Of a DNA stretch of 64,000 bases, positions 54,683 to 63,835 are shown piece by piece. Origin of the DNA: UBA961 sp049317525 (lineage in GTDB: Bacteria > Bacteroidota > Ignavibacteria > Kapaibacteriales > UBA961); contig JBMOIC010000015.1 of assembly GCA_049317525.1 (NCBI GenBank), positions 5,357 to 69,356 on the forward strand, read 5' to 3'. How positions within the stretch are numbered: the first letter of the stretch is position 1; each line of letters begins with the position of its first letter. The notes below the pieces were generated by a model. The model worked only from the letters and a program-made list of their open reading frames with translations, was not told where the DNA came from and did no database searches. Made by a program: the position numbers and the translations under genes.

Positions 54683-55954
54683 TTATTTTATCATACTGCG
54701 AAGTTCGGCAAATGTCATAGATTTTGGGCGCACAATAGAAGATCCCAACATACGATGAACTAGTATTTGCGAACAAATTCCCATTGCTCTGGAGACACCA
54801 AACATTACAGTATAAAATTCAAATTCTTTCATACCATAATAGTATAATAATGAGCCAGAAGCTGCATCAACATTTGGCCAAGGATTTTTTGCTTTACCTT
54901 GTTCTGTAAGAACTTCAGGAACAATTTTGAAAAGTTTTTTCATGAATTGCACATTATCATCATTAAGATCATGTGAATCTGCAAAATTATAAAAAGCGGT
55001 AAATCGTGGATCTGTAACTCTTAACACTGCATGGCCATATCCTGGTATTACTTGGCCGCCAGCTAGGCGTTTGAAACAGTATTCTCTTAATGCCTCATCG
55101 CTAGGAACTCCACCAAACTCTTCACGTAAATCCATGATAAATCTTAAACATTCCTGATTAGCTAAACCATGAAGTGGGCCAGCCAAACCATTTAATCCAG
55201 CGCTTACAGAATAGAATACATCCGATAATGCAGAACTTACTACATGAGATGTCATTGCACTAACATTTCCACCTTCATGATCACTGTGTAATACTAGATA
55301 TAAGCGAACTAAATCTTCCCATGACTTATCATTACTTACACCTAACATTTTAGCAAAATTTGCGCTCCAATCTAAACCAGCAGTTGGTTCTATTAGTTCT
55401 CCTTTATCAAAGCGGATGCGGTAAATACCGGCAGCAATCGTTGTAACGCTTCCAAGAAGTGCAATACAATCTTCTAAAGTTGCTTTCCACAAATCATCTT
55501 TGGAAGCACCTGCTTCATATGCACTTCTAAATGCAGAGTATTTTTCCATCGCCAAGATACCAATACTTAACATCACCATTGGATGCGTATCTTTAGGTAA
55601 TGCTTTTAAGACATTCCATACGGAATCTGGGACATGAGCTTTTGCTGCGAATGCTGCACTAATTTCTGCTCTTTCTTCATCATTTGGTAAAGATCCAGTA
55701 CAAAGAAGAAAGAATATATCTTCTGGAGATTGAGTAGTTAATTCTAAAATAGGAATATTACGGATTCTTAAACCTTCATCTGCAGAAACTGAAGAAGTTT
55801 CACATAATAGTGCAGGAACTGCGCGCATTCCACCTAAAACTTGCTCAATTGCTACAGTTGTAATTTGTGAATCACCATGCTCTTTTAATAACGATGTTCT
55901 TTCTGCACGAAGCTGGGGAAGCTTTTCATCAAGCCGCGCCTTGAACAAATCCAT
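54683..55954 (-). CDS. Citrate synthase, eukaryotic-type
   Basis: A 423-aa enzyme that condenses acetyl-CoA and oxaloacetate to citrate. It resembles the mitochondrial-type group rather than the shorter bacterial GltA. Active-site elements are the first His in HSDHEGGNVSAM, the second His in PGYGHAVLRVTDPR, and the Asp in NVDAASGSLLYYYG. The N-terminal region contains GGMRAVPALLCETSSV, as in the eukaryotic family. The ATG at 55954 is preceded by AGGTGA at good spacing. A 2-methylcitrate synthase activity cannot be excluded from sequence alone. It is transcribed alone between its own promoter and a terminator. Confidence 0.93.
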   Translation of the reverse strand: MDLFKARLDEKLPQLRAERTSLLKEHGDSQITTVAIEQVLGGMRAVPALLCETSSVSADEGLRIRNIPILELTTQSPEDIFFLLCTGSLPNDEERAEISAAFAAKAHVPDSVWNVLKALPKDTHPMVMLSIGILAMEKYSAFRSAYEAGASKDDLWKATLEDCIALLGSVTTIAAGIYRIRFDKGELIEPTAGLDWSANFAKMLGVSNDKSWEDLVRLYLVLHSDHEGGNVSAMTSHVVSSALSDVFYSVSAGLNGLAGPLHGLANQECLRFIMDLREEFGGVPSDEALREYCFKRLAGGQVIPGYGHAVLRVTDPRFTAFYNFADSHDLNDDNVQFMKKLFKIVPEVLTEQGKAKNPWPNVDAASGSLLYYYGMKEFEFYTVMFGVSRAMGICSQILVHRMLGSSIVRPKSMTFAELRSMIK

Positions 55955-55985
55955 GTAAATCACCTAGGTTTTATTGTGTGTTGAA

Positions 55986-56015
55986 ATTATATAATCTTTT
56001 TGTTTTGATTGTCAG
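55986..56015 (-). promoter_or_regulatory. Sigma70-like promoter of citrate synthase
   Basis: CTGACA (56015-56010), an 18-base spacer and perfect TATAAT (55991-55986) lie on the minus strand. They leave a leader of about 25 bases that contains the AGGTGA ribosome-binding site. Confidence 0.65.
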
Positions 56016-56144
56016 TGTGTACAATCTTGAATTATTTACACAAAATTACAGAATGTAAGGGGATTTTAAGACTGAAAATAGTGCTTATCCAAAAAATATA
56101 TTTTCTTGCTTAAATCTTTGAAACTAATCATCCCATGTTTATGA

Positions 56145-57266
56145 TTAAAGATTCGCTGAAAATTCTACAATTGCCTTTCCTAAGCTTTCCCAAGACAATT
56201 CATTTTTTAATGATTGTACAGCAGCAATGTATTGATCTGATAGCTTATTAGAAAAAAAAGAATGCACTGAATCTGCAATTGCTTGTGGGTCAGGCTTATC
56301 TATCAACATACCTGCCGAACCATTATATAATGCCTCACTCAAACTTCCAACATTAGTAGCAATAACTGGTGTTTCAAAATGATGAGCAATTGCTATAATT
56401 CCACTTTGAGTGGCTGATATATATGGCAAAATGCACGCATCTGCAGCAGAAAAGAACATTGGAGTTTCTACATCGCTGATATATCTAATATGCAAACTAA
56501 TTTTGTGTTGGAGATCTAAGGAGTCTATTTGTTGTTGATACTTATCAAATGAACCATACATTTCTCCAGCTATCACTAAATGATAAGAATCTGGCAAGAG
56601 TTTCATAGCATCTAATAATAATGAAAGTCCTTTATACGATCTGATAAAACCGAAGAAAAGTAGAATATGTTTATCACTAGGTATATGTAATGATTTACAA
56701 GCTTCGTCTCTAGAAATTCTGCCTCCAAAGTGATTATACAATGGATGATTGTGTCTACATATTTTAGCTTGTGGTTTTAAGGATAAGAGGTCCTTTTCAA
56801 CTGTTTCACTCATCACAATAAACCCATCATATCTATTAAGAAAATAACGGGTTAATGCAATATCACCTGGACGTCGTTCATGGGGTAAAGCATTATCGAC
56901 AATACATATTTTTTTTGTTTTTTTATTGACTCTTGCTGCTACAGCACCCAAAGATGGAGCTACAAATGGCATCCAAAACTTAGTGAGTAGAATTTCTGGA
57001 TGTATTTTATTAATTTCTTTTGCTGTAGAATACCATGACAATGGATTGATACTATCTAGGATACGAATCGATGGTATTGGATCTGCTATATCATGTTCGG
57101 TAACAAATTGAGTTTCCCCTGGAAACAATATATCTGGATATTGTCTAGAAAAGGTAAATGCACAAGGATTATGACCTAAATGTTCGAATGCCCTGTATAA
57201 TGAAGCATTAAATTGGGCAATTCCACCACGAAAAGGATAAAAAGTAGATAGATATGCAATATTCAC
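56145..57266 (-). CDS. Family 4 glycosyltransferase
   Basis: A 373-aa GT-B fold enzyme. The N-terminus (MNIAYLSTFYPFRGGIAQFN) has the Gly-rich acceptor loop. The donor half has HILLFFGFIRSYKGLSLLLD, PDSYHLVIAGEMYGSF, FFSAADACILPYISATQSGI and the GT4-typical ATNVGSLSEAL. The likely product is a glycan or glycolipid for the envelope. It starts 14 bases after the GT9 stop, so the two are one operon. The sugar specificity is unknown. Confidence 0.9.
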   Translation of the reverse strand: MNIAYLSTFYPFRGGIAQFNASLYRAFEHLGHNPCAFTFSRQYPDILFPGETQFVTEHDIADPIPSIRILDSINPLSWYSTAKEINKIHPEILLTKFWMPFVAPSLGAVAARVNKKTKKICIVDNALPHERRPGDIALTRYFLNRYDGFIVMSETVEKDLLSLKPQAKICRHNHPLYNHFGGRISRDEACKSLHIPSDKHILLFFGFIRSYKGLSLLLDAMKLLPDSYHLVIAGEMYGSFDKYQQQIDSLDLQHKISLHIRYISDVETPMFFSAADACILPYISATQSGIIAIAHHFETPVIATNVGSLSEALYNGSAGMLIDKPDPQAIADSVHSFFSNKLSDQYIAAVQSLKNELSWESLGKAIVEFSANL

Positions 57267-57280
57267 TGTAATTTCTACAC

Positions 57281-58369
57281 TTAAGAAATATGTCTTTGAA
57301 TGGCATTAAACACTTGATCTGTGGAAATATCATTCATGCATTGTCTATTACGACTACATTTCGCCCCATAATAACAATCACATCCAGTGCTAGGCTCAAT
57401 GATCTCTCCATTTCCAAATAATGAAAATTCATGCTTATTGAAAATATTATTGAAAAGAATCATTTTTTTACCTAAACCTAATGCAATATGCATCATCATA
57501 GAAACAGCCGTGACAATTCCATCACATTGGCTTGTAATCGAAATAAATTCCTCTAAACTGAATGTTCCTAAATACTTAGCACCTGTTTTTTGTTGATAAA
57601 CTAGATTCTGTTCATGTTCATCAATTCCGCCCAAAAGCAAAGGCTCAAATCCAGCATTTTGTAATAATTGGATTAGTTCAATCCAATTATCTGAAGGCCA
57701 TAATCTAGTTGGCCATCGCTTACCACAACCAGTATTAAGACCAATAATTTTCTTGCTATTAGCCTCTTTCTTAAGAATTACCCATTTATCAACCAATTGT
57801 TCATTTACATTCAGAAGATATCGTTCGCGATTATAAGTAAATCCACATATTTCAAATATTTCTTCTAAATAACTTTTTGTATTGATCTGGGATTCATTAT
57901 CGAATAAACCTGTGAGAATCTTATGTTCGGCTAAATTATTTGCTGTATTTAGATGTCCATCACGCCAGATAAAACCATATTTCTCGATTGCATTGATATC
58001 CGAAAGAAGCATACAAGCTTCTTGATCTTTATCTAAATTTATTGCAATATCAAAGTGTTTGTGGCTTAGAGTAAATACAGATGTAAAAGAAAATGGAAGT
58101 ATTGTGTCAATTTCTTTTTTTGGAAGAATATCTGGAGTATGGGTAATCCATGTAATATGACATCCCGGATAGAATGTTCTGTATTTTTCTACTAAGGGAG
58201 TAGTTCTTATTACATCACCAATAGCACCTAATTTTATGATAAGAATTCTTTTAGTAATCTTATCATAATCAGCACAATCAGTACATATACTACCACTCAA
58301 TTTATTTGGAGTGCATGGTATTTCGCCACGAAAATGGCGACAATCAAATTTAACTTCTGATATATTCAT
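57281..58369 (-). CDS. Family 9 glycosyltransferase (heptosyltransferase-like) with Cys clusters
   Basis: A 362-aa ADP-heptose:LPS heptosyltransferase-like enzyme. The core starts at ILIIKLGAIGDVIRTTPLVE, with VEKYRTFYPGCHITWITHTP. The donor half has KIIGLNTGCGKRWPTRLWPS and PLLLGGIDEHEQ, and QCDGIVTAVSMMMHIALGLG replaces the usual GPxHxA loop. Two additions stand out. The N-terminal segment has DCRHFRGEIPC and ICTDCADYD (four Cys), and the C-terminal segment has GCDCYYGAKCSRNRQCM (five Cys). Together they look like metal or Fe-S ligands. It is divergent from the GT4 gene at 58479 and leads the operon with the GT4 at 56145. Confidence 0.85.
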   Translation of the reverse strand: MNISEVKFDCRHFRGEIPCTPNKLSGSICTDCADYDKITKRILIIKLGAIGDVIRTTPLVEKYRTFYPGCHITWITHTPDILPKKEIDTILPFSFTSVFTLSHKHFDIAINLDKDQEACMLLSDINAIEKYGFIWRDGHLNTANNLAEHKILTGLFDNESQINTKSYLEEIFEICGFTYNRERYLLNVNEQLVDKWVILKKEANSKKIIGLNTGCGKRWPTRLWPSDNWIELIQLLQNAGFEPLLLGGIDEHEQNLVYQQKTGAKYLGTFSLEEFISITSQCDGIVTAVSMMMHIALGLGKKMILFNNIFNKHEFSLFGNGEIIEPSTGCDCYYGAKCSRNRQCMNDISTDQVFNAIQRHIS

Positions 58370-58478
58370 CTATACAAAATTCTTTAAGCTTTAAATTAGA
58401 TAAAGAAGTATTTTATGGTATAAATCGTGCTATTTTTGCACCCACATTGATTCAATAAATCTTCAAAAAGAACTTTGC

Positions 58479-59804
58479 ATGAAGTCTGTTCTGGTTATCG
58501 CATATTATTTTCCTCCTTCAGGTGGGCCAGGAGTTCAAAGGGTATTAAAACATATTCAATACTTAAGGGAATTCGGTTGGAATCCAATAGTATTAACAGT
58601 TTCAAATGGCGATTTTCCTGCAAGAGATGAGTCTCTATTAGAAAAAATACCTTCTGATATCATTGTTGAAAGAACCCATATTTATGAACCATATGATCTA
58701 TATAGATTATTAATGGGACACAAAAAAGGTATCGCAATCGATGTAAATGTTATCAAGAAAGACAATCAAAAAAGAACTTTCAAAGAACAATTTGCAGAAT
58801 TCATCCGTGCAACATTTTTTATTCCAGATGCTAGAATTGGTTGGTTGCCTACAGCAATTCCCAAAGCCATGGAATTAATAAAGAAGCATAATGTTAGTGC
58901 AATATACAATTCTTCACCGCCGTACACAACTTCGCTTATTGCACGCGCGCTGAAAAGAAAAACTGGATTGCAATGGGTTGTAGGATTTAGAGATCCTTGG
59001 ACAGGATTTATATCTTCTCCAAAACGTTGGTTTTTACCCGCTTGGATTGATAAAAGAATGGAATATTCAGTATTTAAAGAAGCTGATGCAGTAGAATGTG
59101 CTTGGAAAGGAATCATTAAGGATATACGGTATAAATTTCCCAGCTTGCCTATTGAAAAATTCTTTCATGTACCAAATGGATATGATTCCGCAGATTATCT
59201 TTTACCTGAACAGATAGACCAGACCCTTTATAATCGAGATAAGTTCATTATGACTTATACTGGTTCTATGTATGGTAGAAGAAATCCTGCCGCTCTTTTT
59301 TTAGCTTTAGAATCACTAATTGAGAAAGGTTTAATAAAAAAAGAATCTCTCTTATTAAGATTTATTGGACGCTTTGGTAATGAAATTCATGATATGTTTC
59401 AATCTTCTTCATTAAAAGATTCAATCGAAATCATTGGTTATATTCCACATGAAAAGAGTATAAGCTATGTACAAGTTTCTGATGTGCTTTTATTAATTGT
59501 AGATGAATCAAAAGAAAGTGAAGAAATTGTTCCAGGCAAAGTATATGAATATATTGGATCTATGAAGCCTGTATTGGCTATTGCACCTGAACAAGGGGCA
59601 ATTGCAGATTTAATAAAAGAGACACAAGCTGGTGGTATAGCTCATCAAAGTAATATCGAAGGCATTGCATCTATAATTTTTGAAATGTATTCTGCATTCA
59701 AAAATGGATTACCTTTAGCAAATCCCCATAAAGAAATTATCCAATGCTATGAAAGAAGAGAATCTACAAAAAAGCTTGCTGAATTATTAGATGGTACATA
59801 TTAA
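58479..59804 (+). CDS. Family 4-like glycosyltransferase
   Basis: A 441-aa enzyme of the WbuB-like GT4 type. The N-terminus SVLVIAYYFPPSGGPGVQRV has the characteristic Pro/Gly loop, followed by WVVGFRDPWTGFI. The donor domain has FIMTYTGSMYGRRNPAALFL, VQVSDVLLLIVDESKESEEI, VPGKVYEYIGSMKPVLAIAP and a C-terminal helix. It likely adds a sugar to a surface glycan with the two divergent glycosyltransferases. Its stop overlaps the 3' end of purE by 4 bases. Confidence 0.9.
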   Translation: MKSVLVIAYYFPPSGGPGVQRVLKHIQYLREFGWNPIVLTVSNGDFPARDESLLEKIPSDIIVERTHIYEPYDLYRLLMGHKKGIAIDVNVIKKDNQKRTFKEQFAEFIRATFFIPDARIGWLPTAIPKAMELIKKHNVSAIYNSSPPYTTSLIARALKRKTGLQWVVGFRDPWTGFISSPKRWFLPAWIDKRMEYSVFKEADAVECAWKGIIKDIRYKFPSLPIEKFFHVPNGYDSADYLLPEQIDQTLYNRDKFIMTYTGSMYGRRNPAALFLALESLIEKGLIKKESLLLRFIGRFGNEIHDMFQSSSLKDSIEIIGYIPHEKSISYVQVSDVLLLIVDESKESEEIVPGKVYEYIGSMKPVLAIAPEQGAIADLIKETQAGGIAHQSNIEGIASIIFEMYSAFKNGLPLANPHKEIIQCYERRESTKKLAELLDGTY

Positions 59805-60307
59805 AGGGAAGAATTTTTTGCTCTCGATTCCATTGCCATTTCATGTTTATACGCACACATTTTATCTAATAAAAATGGATAAGCCACACTTAAAATCTGA
59901 ATAGCCAATAAGCCAGCATTTTTAGCGCCGCCAATAGCTACAGTAGCAACCGGTACACCAGCTGGCATTTGTACTATTGATAATAAAGAATCTTGTCCAC
60001 CTAATGCTTTAGATTGAATTGGCACACCGATTACAGGCAATGGACTATATGCAGCAGTCATACCAGGAAGATGTGCTGCGCCACCAGCACCAGCAATAAT
60101 TACCTTTATACCTTTTAGATGGGCATTTTTACCATAATTCGCCATATCATCAGGAGTTCTATGAGCAGATACAATATGCATTTCATAGGGAACATCAAAT
60201 TGCTTGCAAATAGTGGCTGCTTCTATCATTGTAGGCATATCCGAATCACTACCCATAATGATTCCAATCAAAGGAGAATTTGTAGAAGTGAACGCTGAAT
60301 TTATCAT
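59801..60307 (-). CDS. purE: N5-carboxyaminoimidazole ribonucleotide mutase
   Basis: A 168-aa class I PurE that converts N5-CAIR to CAIR in purine synthesis. Signature elements are IGIIMGSDSDMPTM, the catalytic His in IVSAHRTPDDM, IAGAGGAAHLPGM, PVIGVPIQSKALGGQDSLLS and VATVAIGGAKNAGLLA. No purK is adjacent, although class I enzymes normally need it. It stands alone between a glycosyltransferase and homogentisate dioxygenase. Confidence 0.97.
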   Translation of the reverse strand: MINSAFTSTNSPLIGIIMGSDSDMPTMIEAATICKQFDVPYEMHIVSAHRTPDDMANYGKNAHLKGIKVIIAGAGGAAHLPGMTAAYSPLPVIGVPIQSKALGGQDSLLSIVQMPAGVPVATVAIGGAKNAGLLAIQILSVAYPFLLDKMCAYKHEMAMESRAKNSSL

Positions 60308-60327
60308 AATTATACCTTATTAATAAT

Positions 60328-60352
60328 GCCCCGAATAGAGTATATCCGGGGC
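60328..60352 (-). terminator. Possible terminator hairpin
   Basis: A 6-bp GCCCCG/CGGGGC stem (60328-60333 with 60347-60352) with a 13-base loop sits six bases past the homogentisate dioxygenase stop. The T-run on the minus strand is weak (ATTATTAAT). Confidence 0.45.
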
Positions 60353-60357
60353 TTTTA

Positions 60358-61653
60358 TTATTTCTGATTAGGATTAAACAAAGGTTTTAACCCTTGCCAA
60401 CATTCAAAATAATCTTTTTGTAATTCACCTGTTTGCATAGCAAATTCTGTAGGACGATTTACAAAACAGGTTTCTACCATAAATGCTAAACCATTATGTA
60501 AATAATGGGGTTCTAATTGTGCATTAACAGCTTTTTCATATGTAGCTGCATCTGGGCCATGACCCGACATACAATTATGAAGTGAACTTCCACCAGGAAT
60601 AAATCCACCCTCTTTTGCATCATAAGCACCATTAATAAGCCCCATATACTCATTCATAAAATTCCTATGAAACCAAGGTGGCCTAAATGTATGCTCTGCT
60701 ACCACCCAACGTGGAGGAAAGATAACGAAATCAGCATTAGCTTTACCAGGAGTATCTGTAGGTGAAGTTAACACTGTATAAATAGATGGATCTGGATGAT
60801 CGAAAGTGACAGAATTGATACAATTAAAATGAGCGAGATTATATTTATATGGAGCATAATTACCATGCCATGCAACAATATCTAAAGGAGAATGACGCAA
60901 TTCTGCTTGCCACATATTTCCCATAAATTTATTGAGAAGATAAAACTCTCCATCTAATTGCTCATAAGCAGCTATAGGTGTTTGAAAATCTCTTGGATTA
61001 GCCAAACCATTAGCGCCAATAGGCCCTAAATCAGGAAGTCTAAAAGGACTTCCATAATTTTCGCAGATATATCCACGCGCAGGACCATCGATACTATCTA
61101 CAGCAAACTTTATGCCCCTTGGTATTACACATATTTCTCCAGAATCAACCATCATATTCCCTAATTCTGTACGGAATAGCAATCTTCCCATTTGAGGAAT
61201 GATAAGCATCTCTCCATCTGAATTATAAAAATATCTACCTTTCATACTTGAATTAATAGCATAAATATGAACCGCAACTCCAGAATGAGAGGATGAATCT
61301 CCGCAACCAGCCATAGTGATAATGCCATCGATAAAATCAGTGTGTTCGCTTGGAATTGGATGAGGACTCCATCTTAACTGATTAGGAGTAGTTGGTATAT
61401 TATCAAAAGGTGTCGATTTAAATAAAGTGCTTTTTAGCATTTCAAATGGTTTGTGAACCACCGAAGGCCTAATTCTATACAGCCAAGACCTTTTATTTAA
61501 AGACCTAGGAGCAGTAAATGCAGAGCCATTCAATTGCTCTACATATAGATTATAAGGGGTTTTCTGCGGAGAATTTTGCCCAATAGGCAAAGCGCCAGGT
61601 AAAGCCTCTGTGGCAAATTCATTACCAAATCCGGAATTATACAGAAGTTCCAT
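60358..61653 (-). CDS. hmgA: Homogentisate 1,2-dioxygenase
   Basis: A 431-aa Fe(II) enzyme that opens the ring of homogentisate in tyrosine and phenylalanine breakdown. The family N-terminus is YNSGFGNEFATEALPGALP. The iron ligands are in PPWFHRNFMNEYMG (His and Glu) and in HNCMSGHGPDA (His). The start is the ATG at 61653, since an extra TTG-CAT in front is unlikely. No other gene of the tyrosine pathway (hpd, fah, maiA) is near. The minus-strand upstream region contains TATAAT about 50 bases before the start, but no clear -35. Confidence 0.96.
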   Translation of the reverse strand: MELLYNSGFGNEFATEALPGALPIGQNSPQKTPYNLYVEQLNGSAFTAPRSLNKRSWLYRIRPSVVHKPFEMLKSTLFKSTPFDNIPTTPNQLRWSPHPIPSEHTDFIDGIITMAGCGDSSSHSGVAVHIYAINSSMKGRYFYNSDGEMLIIPQMGRLLFRTELGNMMVDSGEICVIPRGIKFAVDSIDGPARGYICENYGSPFRLPDLGPIGANGLANPRDFQTPIAAYEQLDGEFYLLNKFMGNMWQAELRHSPLDIVAWHGNYAPYKYNLAHFNCINSVTFDHPDPSIYTVLTSPTDTPGKANADFVIFPPRWVVAEHTFRPPWFHRNFMNEYMGLINGAYDAKEGGFIPGGSSLHNCMSGHGPDAATYEKAVNAQLEPHYLHNGLAFMVETCFVNRPTEFAMQTGELQKDYFECWQGLKPLFNPNQK

Positions 61654-61861
61654 ATGCAAATCCGATAAAGTGAAAAAGGTACCTAATAATTGAGATTATA
61701 CCCTTTAAAGTATCAACAAAAATAATAAGGTTTATGCTTACAAATTTAGAAGTCTATAAAAATATATTTACATAATACATCATTTTTCACTAATTAATAA
61801 AGAGATATGTTCTAATCCTTTGCTCTGTGAAACAACTTTCGTAATTTTGCTAAATTGTAAA

Positions 61862-61891
61862 TTGATTATTACGCTATAACATCCATATAAT
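61862..61891 (+). promoter_or_regulatory. Sigma70-like promoter of atpDC
   Basis: TTGATT (61862-61867), an 18-base spacer and perfect TATAAT (61886-61891) are followed 15 bases later by the atpD ATG. The predicted leader is under 12 bases, so the GAAGG at 61892-61896 would be at or before the mRNA start. Confidence 0.6.
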
Positions 61892-61906
61892 GAAGGTTGT
61901 TTTTCC

Positions 61907-63313
61907 ATGAGTCACGGTCATATAGTCCAAGTGATTGGTCCAGTTGTGGACATAGAGTTCCCCAACGCCAATATTCCTCCAGTGCTTAATGCACTAGAAA
62001 TACCCCGTATAACAACAGAAGGCAAAGAAGATATTCTTATTTGCGAAGTTCAACAGCATTTGGGTCAAGACAGAGTTCGTACGATTGCTATGGACTCTAC
62101 AGATGGTCTTGTTCGTGGTATGAAAGTAAATGATACTGGTGCTCCAATTACTGTACCTGTTGGTCCAGAAGTACTTGGGCGTCTTATAAATGTTACTGGG
62201 CAAGGAATTGATAATAAAGGGCCAATAAATGCTAAGATTTCATATCCTATTCATCGTCCAGCTCCAGAGTTTCAATCTTTAAGTACCCGTAAAGAAATGT
62301 TTGAAACAGGCATTAAAGTTATCGATCTAATCGAACCTTTTACAAAGGGTGGGAAAACAGGTCTTTTCGGTGGTGCTGGTGTAGGCAAAACAGTTATTAT
62401 CCAAGAATTGATCCATAATATTGCCAAGCAACATGGTGGATATTCAATTTTTGCTGGTGTGGGCGAACGTACCAGAGAAGGTAATGACTTATATTTAGAA
62501 ATGACTGAATCAAAGGTTATTGACAAAACAGCCCTAGTATTTGGACAAATGAATGAACCTCCTGGAGCTCGTGCCCGAGTTGCTTTAACTGCTTTAACTA
62601 TGGCAGAATATTTTCGTGATGAAGAAGGCCGTGATGTGCTTTTATTCGTAGATAATATTTTCCGATTTACACAAGCTGGTTCTGAAGTTTCGGCTCTACT
62701 TGGTCGTATGCCATCAGCGGTAGGTTATCAGCCTACTTTGGCTACAGAAATGGGTGGCCTTCAAGAAAGAATTGCTTCAACAGATAAGGGTTCTATTACT
62801 TCTGTTCAAGCTGTTTATGTACCTGCAGACGATTTAACAGATCCTGCTCCGGCCAATACATTTTCTCACTTAGATGCTACTACAGTTTTATCACGTCAAA
62901 TTGCAGAACTTGGTATTTATCCAGCTGTAGATCCTTTAGATTCAAGTTCACGAATACTAGATCCTTTAATTATTGGAACTGAACATTATAATACTGCTAT
63001 GAGGGTTAAAAAAGTACTTCAAACGTACAAAGATCTTCAAGATATTATCAATATTCTTGGTATGGACGAACTATCTGATGGGGATAAGCAGACAGTTTAC
63101 AGAGCTAGAAAAATCCAGAAATTTTTCTCCCAACCGTTCTTCGTCGCCGAACAATTTACCGGTTTCCAAGGTAGATATGTAAAGATAGAAGATACAATTT
63201 CTGGCTTCAAAGCTATTCTTGATGGACATGTTGACCATATACCTGAAGGTTACTTCAGCTATAAAGGCACAATCGACGAAGTGCAAGAAGCTTTTAATAA
63301 AGCAAATGCATAA
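61907..63313 (+). CDS. atpD: F-type ATP synthase subunit beta
   Basis: The 468-aa catalytic subunit of F1 ATP synthase. Its N-terminal barrel starts GHIVQVIGPVVDIEFPNANI. The P-loop is GGAGVGKT (residues 155-162, Lys161). Other family elements are GVGERTREGNDLYLEM with the catalytic Glu, VLLFVDNIFRFTQAGSEVSA, and the C-terminal DELSDGDKQTVYRARKIQKF with the DELSEED-like lever. It is followed by atpC and a terminator, so the rest of the ATP synthase genes must lie elsewhere. Confidence 0.98.
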   Translation: MSHGHIVQVIGPVVDIEFPNANIPPVLNALEIPRITTEGKEDILICEVQQHLGQDRVRTIAMDSTDGLVRGMKVNDTGAPITVPVGPEVLGRLINVTGQGIDNKGPINAKISYPIHRPAPEFQSLSTRKEMFETGIKVIDLIEPFTKGGKTGLFGGAGVGKTVIIQELIHNIAKQHGGYSIFAGVGERTREGNDLYLEMTESKVIDKTALVFGQMNEPPGARARVALTALTMAEYFRDEEGRDVLLFVDNIFRFTQAGSEVSALLGRMPSAVGYQPTLATEMGGLQERIASTDKGSITSVQAVYVPADDLTDPAPANTFSHLDATTVLSRQIAELGIYPAVDPLDSSSRILDPLIIGTEHYNTAMRVKKVLQTYKDLQDIINILGMDELSDGDKQTVYRARKIQKFFSQPFFVAEQFTGFQGRYVKIEDTISGFKAILDGHVDHIPEGYFSYKGTIDEVQEAFNKANA

Positions 63314-63356
63314 ACTTATAGATTAGTAAATTCTTGTACTTTATATAAATATTCTT

Positions 63357-63773
63357 ATGTCTTTAGAACGTCTTCTTGAAATCGATATAGTAACACCGCT
63401 TAAAATTATTTTTAGTGGAACATGCTCTGCTGTTTCTTTACCCGGTTCTCAATCGCCATTTCAAGTGCTATATAATCATGCTGCTATTGTTTCTGCTTTA
63501 GACATCGGTGCAATAAAAATTATCAATAATGATAATACTCAGATATATTATGCTACTGAAGGCGGTTTTGCCGAAGTTTTACATAATAAAGTATCTGTAG
63601 TTGTAGAAACAGCCGAGGTGTCTTCTGTTATTGATGCAGATTCTGCATTATCTATTGTTTCATCTCTTAAAACACAACTTGAAAATACCCAAGCCATTGG
63701 CCAAAGAGAAGAATTAAAAAGATTAATTGCTATACAAGAAAATAGAATTAGAGTATCAAGAAAACAAGATTAG
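63357..63773 (+). CDS. atpC: F-type ATP synthase subunit epsilon
   Basis: A 138-aa subunit at the foot of the F1 central stalk, which couples rotation to catalysis and can inhibit ATP hydrolysis. The N-terminal beta-sandwich shows LEIDIVTPLKIIFSGTCSAV and YATEGGFAEVLHNKVSVVVE. The C-terminal helical hairpin is present (ADSALSIVSSLKTQLENT ... LKRLIAIQENRIRV). It follows atpD by 43 bases. No clear ribosome-binding site is seen. Confidence 0.94.
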   Translation: MSLERLLEIDIVTPLKIIFSGTCSAVSLPGSQSPFQVLYNHAAIVSALDIGAIKIINNDNTQIYYATEGGFAEVLHNKVSVVVETAEVSSVIDADSALSIVSSLKTQLENTQAIGQREELKRLIAIQENRIRVSRKQD

Positions 63774-63790
63774 TATTTAATACATAGTAA

Positions 63791-63828
63791 AAGGCCGTCA
63801 ATAATATCATATTGACGGCCTTTTTATT
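63791..63828 (+). terminator. Rho-independent terminator of atpDC
   Basis: A 12-bp stem (63791-63802 with 63811-63822) with an 8-base loop, followed by TTTTTATTTTTT. It lies 17 bases past the atpC stop. Confidence 0.92.
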
Positions 63829-63835
63829 TTTTAAA

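Noticed and set aside
56111..56152. AATCTTT/AAAGATT and AATCAT/ATGATT nested pairs at the GT4 stop codon
   Set aside because: The structure is AT-only, has a large one-sided bulge and no T run, so the evidence for a terminator is too weak.
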